A stretch of 64,000 bases of DNA from an uncultured Acidovorax sp. (GTDB lineage: Bacteria; Pseudomonadota; Gammaproteobacteria; Burkholderiales; Burkholderiaceae_C), in the NCBI GenBank assembly GCA_913774625.1, contig CAJYHL010000039.1, positions 62,001 to 126,000 on the forward strand. Reading direction: 5' to 3'. This document shows, piece by piece, positions 58,389 to 64,000 of the stretch. Positions within the stretch are counted from its first letter, which is position 1. Each line of letters starts with the position of its first letter. Below the pieces are notes generated by a model. The model was not told the DNA's origin and made no database searches. It worked only from the letters and a program-made list of their open reading frames with translations. The position numbers and the translations under genes are program-made.

Positions 58389-58398
58389 AGGACCGCCC

Positions 58399-59817
58399 AT
58401 GGCTTACCGCGAATTCAAGGACATCTCGCCCAACGCCTCCACCGGCGCCAAGGCCGTGAACTGGCTGGAGAACCGCTTCCCCACGGCCTTCGACGCCTAC
58501 CGGGTGCACATGTCGGAGTACTACGCTCCGAAGAACTTCAACTTCTGGTACATCTTCGGCTCGCTGGCCCTGCTGGTGCTGGTGATCCAGATCGTCACCG
58601 GCATCTTCCTGGTGATGCACTACAAGCCCGACGCCGCCAAGGCGTTCGAGTCCGTCGAATACATCATGCGCGACGTGCCCTGGGGCTGGCTGATCCGCTA
58701 CATGCATTCCACGGGCGCCTCGGCCTTCTTCGTGGTGGTCTATCTGCACATGTTCCGCGGCCTGCTCTACGGCTCCTACCGCAAGCCGCGCGAGCTGGTC
58801 TGGATCTTCGGCTGCGCCATCTTCCTGTGCCTGATGGCCGAAGCCTTCATGGGCTATCTGCTGCCCTGGGGCCAGATGTCGTACTGGGGCGCCCAGGTGA
58901 TCGTGAACCTGTTCGCCGCCATTCCCTTCGTCGGCCCCGACCTGGCCCTGCTGATCCGCGGCGACTACGTGGTGGGCGACGCCACGCTCAACCGCTTCTT
59001 CAGCTTCCACGTGATCGCCGTGCCGCTGGTGCTGCTGGGCCTGGTGGTGGCCCACCTGCTGGCGCTGCACGACGTGGGCTCCAACAACCCCGACGGCATC
59101 GAGATCAAGGGCCCGAACGCTCCCAAGGACGAGCACGGCCACCCGCTGGACGGCATCCCCTTCCACCCGTACTACACCGTTCACGACATCTTCGGCGTGT
59201 GCGTGTTCCTCTTCATCTTCTCGGCCGTGATCTTCTTCGCGCCCGAGTTCGGCGGCTACTTCCTCGAATACAACAACTTCATCCCGGCCGACCCGCTGAA
59301 GACGCCGGCCCACATCGCGCCCGTCTGGTACTTCACGCCCTTCTATTCGATGCTGCGCGCCATCACCAGCGAGATGATGTACGCCCTCATCGCCTGCGTG
59401 GTCCTGGCGGTGGGTGTGGCGGTGGTCAAGAGCCGCCTTGCCGGCTTCATCAAGGGCGCGCTGGTCGTGGTGGCTGCCGTGGCCGTGGCGCTCATGCTGT
59501 CCATCGACGCCAAGTTCTGGGGCGTGGTGGTGATGGGCGGTGCCGTCATCATCCTGTTCTTCCTGCCCTGGCTGGACATGAGTCCGGTCAAGTCCATCCG
59601 CTACCGGCCCGACTGGCACAAGTACCTCTATGCCGTCTTCGTGGTCAACTTCGTGGTGCTGGCCTACCTGGGCGTGCAGCCGCCGTCTCCGCTCGGCGAG
59701 CGGGTGTCCCAGGTCGGAACCCTGTTCTACTTCGGCTTCTTCTTGCTCATGCCCTGGTGGAGCCGGCTGGGCGCGCCCAAGCCGGTGCCCGACCGGGTGA
59801 CCTTCGCCCCGCACTGA
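58399..59817 (+). CDS. petB: Cytochrome b of the bc1 complex
   Basis: Cytochrome b (472 aa) holds two haems and the quinol sites of complex III. The b-haem histidines are in YMHSTGASAFFVVVYLHMFRG and in FFSFHVIAVPLVLLGLVVAHLLALH. The Qo-site PEW-type loop (PVWYFTPFYSMLRA) and GGYFLEYNNF are visible. The start at 58399 (MAYREFKDISPNAS) is standard. It is longer than some homologues owing to a C-terminal membrane extension. petC follows after 29 bp. Confidence 0.97.
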   Translation: MAYREFKDISPNASTGAKAVNWLENRFPTAFDAYRVHMSEYYAPKNFNFWYIFGSLALLVLVIQIVTGIFLVMHYKPDAAKAFESVEYIMRDVPWGWLIRYMHSTGASAFFVVVYLHMFRGLLYGSYRKPRELVWIFGCAIFLCLMAEAFMGYLLPWGQMSYWGAQVIVNLFAAIPFVGPDLALLIRGDYVVGDATLNRFFSFHVIAVPLVLLGLVVAHLLALHDVGSNNPDGIEIKGPNAPKDEHGHPLDGIPFHPYYTVHDIFGVCVFLFIFSAVIFFAPEFGGYFLEYNNFIPADPLKTPAHIAPVWYFTPFYSMLRAITSEMMYALIACVVLAVGVAVVKSRLAGFIKGALVVVAAVAVALMLSIDAKFWGVVVMGGAVIILFFLPWLDMSPVKSIRYRPDWHKYLYAVFVVNFVVLAYLGVQPPSPLGERVSQVGTLFYFGFFLLMPWWSRLGAPKPVPDRVTFAPH

Positions 59818-59846
59818 GCGCGCACCCTGCCCGAAGAAACATCGCC

Positions 59847-60602
59847 ATGAAAAAAATCATCCTCACGCTGATCGCCGCCCTGGGCCTGCTCTCGGGCGCC
59901 CTGGCCGCGGAAGGCGGCATCGCCTGGGACAAGGCTCCCAACCGCACCAACGACACGGCATCGCTGCAGAACGGCGCCAAGCTGTTCGTCAACTACTGCC
60001 TCAACTGCCACTCGGCCGCCTACATGCGCTACAACCGCCTGAAGGACATCGGCCTCACCGACCAGCAGATCAAGGACAACCTGCTCTTCACCACCGACAA
60101 GGTGGGCGAGACCATGAAGTCCGCGATCGATCCGCGCCAGGCCAAGGAATGGTTCGGCGGCAACCCGCCCGACCTCACGGTGATCGCCCGCTCGCGTGCC
60201 GGCCACGGCGGCACCGGCGCCGACTATCTCTACACCTTCCTGCGCAGCTTCTACCGCGACGGCACCAAGGCCACCGGCTGGAACAACCTGGCTTTCCCCA
60301 GCGTGGCCATGCCCCATGTGCTGTGGCAATTGCAGGGCGATCGCCGCCCGATCTTCGAGGAGCAGCAGAGCCACGGCCACACGATCCAGGTCTTCAAGGG
60401 GTGGGAACAGATCACGGCTGGTACCATGTCGCCCCTGCAGTACGACCAAGCCGTGGGTGATCTCGTCAACTACCTGCAGTGGATGGGAGAGCCGGCGCAA
60501 AATACGCGGGTTCGCGTGGGGGTCTGGGTCTTGATATTCCTGGGCATCTTCACGGTCATCGCCTGGAGGCTCAATGCGGCCTTCTGGAAAGACGTCAAGT
60601 AA
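59847..60602 (+). CDS. petC: Cytochrome c1 of the bc1 complex
   Basis: Cytochrome c1 (251 aa) passes electrons from the Rieske protein to soluble cytochrome c. A signal peptide (KKIILTLIAALGLLSGALA) leads to a CXXCH haem site, C51-L-N-C-H55. The Met ligand region includes NLAFPSVAMPHVLW, and the C-terminal membrane helix is VRVGVWVLIFLGIFTVIAWRLNAAF in part. Two hairpins and a U-rich run follow, closing the petABC operon. Confidence 0.96.
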   Translation: MKKIILTLIAALGLLSGALAAEGGIAWDKAPNRTNDTASLQNGAKLFVNYCLNCHSAAYMRYNRLKDIGLTDQQIKDNLLFTTDKVGETMKSAIDPRQAKEWFGGNPPDLTVIARSRAGHGGTGADYLYTFLRSFYRDGTKATGWNNLAFPSVAMPHVLWQLQGDRRPIFEEQQSHGHTIQVFKGWEQITAGTMSPLQYDQAVGDLVNYLQWMGEPAQNTRVRVGVWVLIFLGIFTVIAWRLNAAFWKDVK

Positions 60603-60617
60603 CCGCTAGACTCTTCG

Positions 60618-60683
60618 CCGCGCCTTCGGGCGCGGACACGCTTTTACAGAGTGGGCGCGAATGCGCCCACTCTTTTGATTTTT
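60618..60683 (+). terminator. Double hairpin terminator after petC
   Basis: First, a 7-bp stem CCGCGCC/GGCGCGG with a TTCG loop (60618-60635). Second, a perfect 11-bp stem AGAGTGGGCGC/GCGCCCACTCT with loop GAAT (60648-60673), followed by TTTGATTTTT. It sits only 14 bp ahead of sspA, so sspA depends on read-through or on a promoter overlapping it. Confidence 0.85.
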
Positions 60684-60697
60684 AGGAGCTTCTCACC

Positions 60698-61309
60698 ATG
60701 ATGGTGCTTTATTCGGGTACGACCTGTCCCTTCTCCCATCGCTGCCGTTTCGTCCTGTTCGAAAAGGGCATGGACTTCGAAATCCGCGATGTGGACCTGT
60801 ACAACAAGCCCGAAGACATCAGCGTGATGAACCCCTACGGCCAGGTGCCCATCCTGGTCGAGCGCGACCTGATCCTGTACGAGTCGAACATCATCAACGA
60901 GTACATCGACGAGCGCTTCCCCCATCCCCAGCTGATGCCCGGCGACCCGGTGGACCGCGCCCGCGTGCGCCTGTTCCTGCTCAATTTCGAGAAGGAACTC
61001 TTCGTCCACGTCAACAGCCTCGAATCGCGTGCCACCAAGGGCAACGAGAAGGCGCTGGAAAAGGCCCGCGCCCACATCCGCGACCGTCTGACGCAGCTCG
61101 CCCCCGTGTTCCTGAAGAACAAGTACATGCTGGGCGAGAACTTCTCCATGCTGGACGTGGCCATCGCTCCGCTGCTCTGGCGCCTGGACTACTACGGCAT
61201 CGACCTGTCCAAGAACGCGGCTCCGCTGCTGAAGTACGCCGAGCGCATCTTCTCGCGCCCGGCCTACATCGAAGCGCTCACGCCTTCTGAAAAGGTCATG
61301 CGCAAGTAA
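60698..61309 (+). CDS. sspA: Stringent starvation protein A, glutathione S-transferase-fold
   Basis: SspA (203 aa) binds RNA polymerase and modulates transcription during starvation in related bacteria. The GST-like N-terminus is VLYSGTTCPFSHRCRFVLFEKG and VMNPYGQVPILVERDLILYESN. The helical C-terminal half has YMLGENFSMLDVAIAPLLWRL. ATG 60698 lies seven bases after GGAGCTT. The ssp genes normally follow petABC in beta-proteobacteria, as here; sspB follows after 41 bp. Confidence 0.95.
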   Translation: MMVLYSGTTCPFSHRCRFVLFEKGMDFEIRDVDLYNKPEDISVMNPYGQVPILVERDLILYESNIINEYIDERFPHPQLMPGDPVDRARVRLFLLNFEKELFVHVNSLESRATKGNEKALEKARAHIRDRLTQLAPVFLKNKYMLGENFSMLDVAIAPLLWRLDYYGIDLSKNAAPLLKYAERIFSRPAYIEALTPSEKVMRK

Positions 61310-61350
61310 GCCTGCGCCTCCAGCCACCTCCTTTTCCGTATCTCGCAGAC

Positions 61351-61887
61351 ATGATGAATGCCCAGGACTCCACTTCCACGCGCCCCTATCTGATCCGGGC
61401 GCTCTACGAGTGGTGTACGGACAATGGCTTCACGCCCTACGTGGCCGTGCGCGTGGACGATTCCGTCCAGGTGCCGCGCGAGTACGTGAAGGACGGCGAG
61501 ATCGTGCTGAACATCAGCTACGACGCCACCAGCGCCTTGCAGCTGGGCAACGACTTCATCGAGTTCAAGGCCCGCTTCGGCGGCAAGCCGCGCGACATCA
61601 TGGTGCCGGTGGGCCGCGTGATCGCCATCTATGCCCGTGAGAACGGGCAGGGCATGGCGTTCCCGCCGCCGGTCGATGCGCTGCCCGATGGCGGCGGCGC
61701 CGCGCCTGCGTCCTCGGCGGCTGCCGTGCCGCCGGCTGCGCCGGCCGGAGCGCCGGAGTCCTCCGCAGACCGCGTGGTGCAGCTGGTCACGCCCGAATCC
61801 GCTGCCGATGTGGGAACGGAGGAGTCCGATCCGCCGCGCCCGCCGGCAGGCGGCGGTTCGCGCCCGGCGCTCAAGCGCGTCAAGTAA
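61351..61887 (+). CDS. sspB: ClpXP protease specificity-enhancing factor
   Basis: SspB (178 aa) delivers ssrA-tagged proteins to ClpXP. The substrate-binding domain is at the N-terminus (YLIRALYEWCTDNGFTPYVAVRVDD), with IVLNISYDATSALQLGNDFIEFKARFGG next. A long Pro/Ala-rich linker leads to a C-terminal ClpX-binding-like tail, RPALKRVK. Start codon choice between 61351 and 61354 is immaterial. The linker is longer than in E. coli SspB. Confidence 0.95.
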   Translation: MMNAQDSTSTRPYLIRALYEWCTDNGFTPYVAVRVDDSVQVPREYVKDGEIVLNISYDATSALQLGNDFIEFKARFGGKPRDIMVPVGRVIAIYARENGQGMAFPPPVDALPDGGGAAPASSAAAVPPAAPAGAPESSADRVVQLVTPESAADVGTEESDPPRPPAGGGSRPALKRVK

Positions 61888-61957
61888 GGTCAGCGGCAGT
61901 GGGCTGGGTCTTCCCAGGCGCTGCAGGCACTTGTCCCGGCTGCATCGCCCGCGCGGC

Positions 61958-61963
61958 TAGAAT
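61958..61963 (+). promoter_or_regulatory. Possible -10 box of tRNA-Thr
   Basis: TAGAAT in GCTAGAATGC lies 9 bp before the tRNA. A TTGTCC at 61931-61936 could be the -35, although the spacing (21 bp) is longer than usual. Confidence 0.45.
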
Positions 61964-61972
61964 GCAGCCTTC

Positions 61973-62048
61973 GCCGATTTAGCTCAGTTGGTAGAGCAAC
62001 CGCCTTGTAAGCGGTAGGTCGTCAGTTCGATCCCGACAATCGGCACCA
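61973..62048 (+). tRNA. tRNA-Thr (anticodon TGT)
   Basis: The 76-base gene folds as a cloverleaf: acceptor arms GCCGATT/AATCGGC, D-arm around AGCTCAGTTGGTAGAGC, anticodon loop CTTGTAA in a CCGC/GCGG stem, and T-loop TTCGATC. The anticodon TGT reads Thr codons ACA and others by wobble. The 3' end with discriminator A and CCA is encoded. Confidence 0.97.
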
Positions 62049-62116
62049 TCTTTCTTCCCTTTCCCCTTCCTCCGCCTTTTCTCCGGCCCGAAGAACGGCC
62101 CGCGCCGCCGCTGGGT

Positions 62117-62416
62117 TCAGGTTTGAATTTTCAGGCGGATGGCGTTAACCTCCCAGCCCTTGGTGCGAAGGTGGGCCTCGAAGGCCGGCAGCAACTGCCG
62201 TAGCTTGGCCGCTGCCGCATTGCCGCGCACCAGCAGGCACCAGGAAGTCCCGTCGATCGGACCGGCCTGCAGATGGGGCCGCAGCCCCGGCGGAATCAGT
62301 TTTTCAAGCGCCTTCAGCCTTTCGCTGGAATCGCGTGTGAGCGCCGTCAGCACGGACAGCGTGGGAGAGTCCTGGGAGGCCTGTTGCAGCGTGATGGCGT
62401 GGTGACGGCGTGACAT
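62117..62416 (-). CDS. DciA-like (DUF721) protein
   Basis: A 99-aa protein matching DUF721/DciA by its KH-like layout (ERLKALEKLIPPGLRPHLQAG, then SWCLLVRGNAAAAKLRQLLPAFEAHLRTKG). DciA is the likely loader of the replicative helicase in bacteria lacking DnaC. Its position near secA matches many proteobacterial genomes as I remember. It is divergent from the M23 gene with 32 bp between starts. Confidence 0.75.
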   Translation of the reverse strand: MSRRHHAITLQQASQDSPTLSVLTALTRDSSERLKALEKLIPPGLRPHLQAGPIDGTSWCLLVRGNAAAAKLRQLLPAFEAHLRTKGWEVNAIRLKIQT

Positions 62417-62448
62417 GGCATGGCGCCGGCGGGCGCGGAGGCTACTGA

Positions 62449-63426
62449 GTGCATGTGATTATTACGGACGCCCGGCTGGCTCGCAGCCGGGCGATACACC
62501 TCTCCGGCCTGCAGCTGGCCATGGCGGGACTGCTGGCGGCGTTCATCCTCATGATCGTGGCCGCGGCCATGTACCACTGGATCTTCCTGCGCGCGGCCAG
62601 AGAGGGCTGGCCTGTCATCGCACCGCTGGCGCAGCAGGTGGGCGGCAGCGACTCCGAAGAGCAGCAGCGCTTCATGCGCGCCAACCTCGACGCCATGGCC
62701 CGCAAGGTGGGCGAGATGCAGGCCCGGGTGATGCAGCTGGAGTCGCTGGGCGACCGCGTGATGGGGCTGGCCGGCATGCCCCCGGTGAGCGCCGCCAAAC
62801 CGCCGGGGCAGGGCGGGGCCCTGGTGTCGGGCCGCCCCTTGGGCATGGCCGAATTGCAGAAGACGCTGGATGACCTGGCCAAGCTGACGGACCAGCGCGT
62901 CGATCTCATGACCGTGGTCGAGTCGCGTCTCTTCGACCAGCAGGTCAGCAAGCGCATGATTCCCACCCAGGCGCCGGTGCCCGACCGCCCGACCGGCTCT
63001 CCCTTCGGCTGGCGCATCGATCCACTGACCGGCCAGTCCGCGCTGCATACCGGACTGGACTTTCCCGCCGACACGGGCACGCCCATCCTCGCGGCCGCAG
63101 GTGGCGTGGTGGTGACGCAGGAATACCACCCCGCCTACGGCAACATGATCGAGGTGGACCACGGCAACCATCTGGTCACCCGCTACGCCCATGCCTCCAG
63201 GGTCTGGGTGAAGCGGGGCGACCTGGTCAAGCGCGGCCAGAAGATCGCCAGCGTGGGCACCAGCGGCCGCTCGACCGGCCCGCATCTTCATTTCGAGGTG
63301 CTGGTCCAGGGCGTGCCGCAGGACCCGCAGAAATTCCTCGTCGCCGGAGGCCCGGCGCCGGGCGTGGCGCTCGCCTCCGCCCAGGCCGGCGGCGGCACGG
63401 CCGGGCGGCCTGCGGCTGGCAGGTAA
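62449..63426 (+). CDS. M23-family metallopeptidase, membrane anchored
   Basis: A 325-aa peptidoglycan-type endopeptidase. An N-terminal helix (AMAGLLAAFILMIVAAAMYHWIFL) anchors it. A coiled segment follows and an M23/LytM domain lies near residues 180-295: metal ligands are His in LHTGLDFPADTGTPI, plus the HLHFEVL pair after GRSTGPH. The start is a GTG at 62449. It precedes secA, with TAAAAT at its stop codon possibly serving the secA promoter. Confidence 0.9.
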   Translation: MHVIITDARLARSRAIHLSGLQLAMAGLLAAFILMIVAAAMYHWIFLRAAREGWPVIAPLAQQVGGSDSEEQQRFMRANLDAMARKVGEMQARVMQLESLGDRVMGLAGMPPVSAAKPPGQGGALVSGRPLGMAELQKTLDDLAKLTDQRVDLMTVVESRLFDQQVSKRMIPTQAPVPDRPTGSPFGWRIDPLTGQSALHTGLDFPADTGTPILAAAGGVVVTQEYHPAYGNMIEVDHGNHLVTRYAHASRVWVKRGDLVKRGQKIASVGTSGRSTGPHLHFEVLVQGVPQDPQKFLVAGGPAPGVALASAQAGGGTAGRPAAGR

Positions 63427-63483
63427 AATCGGCCACCGGATGCCTGCCGCCGGGCCTTGCAAACACTTGCAATCGTCGGTGGC
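63424..63483 (+). promoter_or_regulatory. Possible promoter and structured leader of secA
   Basis: TAAAAT (63424-63429) overlaps the M23 stop. The leader after it contains two TTGCAA copies (63457-63462 and 63467-63472). It can pair GCCACCG (63432-63438) with CGGTGGC (63477-63483), enclosing them in a long hairpin. No SecM-like reading frame is seen. Confidence 0.4.
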
Positions 63484-63561
63484 GCCTTCACCTGACCTCA
63501 CTTCTTCTTAGGATTCTGGTCGCCCTGCAGCCACCCCGGCCCGCAGTGCGGTCCTGTTCGC

Positions 63562-64000
<439 letters not shown>

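Overview
The window is a 64-kb piece of chromosome from a GC-rich betaproteobacterium, most likely a Comamonadaceae member of the Acidovorax type. The main reason is gene order: glt, mla, murA, his, tat, pet, ssp and secA follow one another as in beta-proteobacterial chromosomes. Protein sequences and the type of short intergenic repeats agree. This assignment is inference; no rRNA is present to confirm it. There are no transposases, integrases, phage genes or CRISPR arrays, and the only RNA gene is one tRNA-Thr.

Layout. 1-6.3 kb: glutamate synthase (gltB, cut at its 5' end, and gltD). 6.5-8.9 kb: a polar amino-acid ABC importer. 9.1-13.2 kb: the Mla phospholipid system (mlaF, E, D, A, C and a STAS protein). 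13.3-16.7 kb: a two-gene ABC exporter, an IbaG/BolA protein and murA. 16.8-25.8 kb: first part of the histidine pathway (hisG, D, C, B, H, A), interrupted by a DUF1016/PDDEXK nuclease gene and by a block with a DUF2917 gene, a MocR regulator and an RHH-PIN toxin-antitoxin pair. 26.1-43.2 kb: an exopolysaccharide island. 43.3-46.8 kb: galE, a dicarboxylate/amino-acid symporter and a hexose-6-phosphate mutarotase-like gene. 46.8-48.5 kb: hisF, I, E. 48.5-52.2 kb: DUF4870, patatin, HIT and tatABC. 52.3-57.7 kb: a DegQ/DegS-like protease, an MFS transporter, a NIF3-like protein, pdxA and mscL. 57.8-61.9 kb: petABC (cytochrome bc1), sspA and sspB. 62-64 kb: tRNA-Thr, a DciA-like gene, an M23 peptidase and the start of secA.

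The most interesting region is 26.1-43.2 kb. Its plus-strand genes are a UDP-GlcNAc 2-epimerase (WecB), a BcsB-like periplasmic protein, an NfrB-type processive glycosyltransferase with a C-terminal MshEN (c-di-GMP-binding type) domain, an NfrA-type TPR/outer-membrane protein, two AlgJ/AlgX-like SGNH proteins, an AlgI-like MBOAT and an AlgF-like protein. The set reads as one pathway: make UDP-ManNAc, polymerise it under c-di-GMP control, export it through NfrA, and acylate it in the periplasm. Facing it on the minus strand are an amino-acid/acyl-AMP ligase, a 77-residue carrier protein and an acyl-CoA dehydrogenase-like enzyme, preceded by a DUF4434 lipoprotein. Those three enzymes could prepare a carrier-bound acyl or aminoacyl group, so the polymer may carry something other than acetate. 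This combination is not one I recognise as described.

The island sits exactly between hisA and hisF, and the smaller insertions sit between hisG/hisD and hisD/hisC. An otherwise conserved biosynthetic order has therefore taken in accessory genes at several junctions, with several of them translationally coupled to his genes by ATGA overlaps. Start codons were chosen from Shine-Dalgarno spacing, ATGA overlaps and family N-termini; protein family names come from recognising motifs, since no database search was possible.
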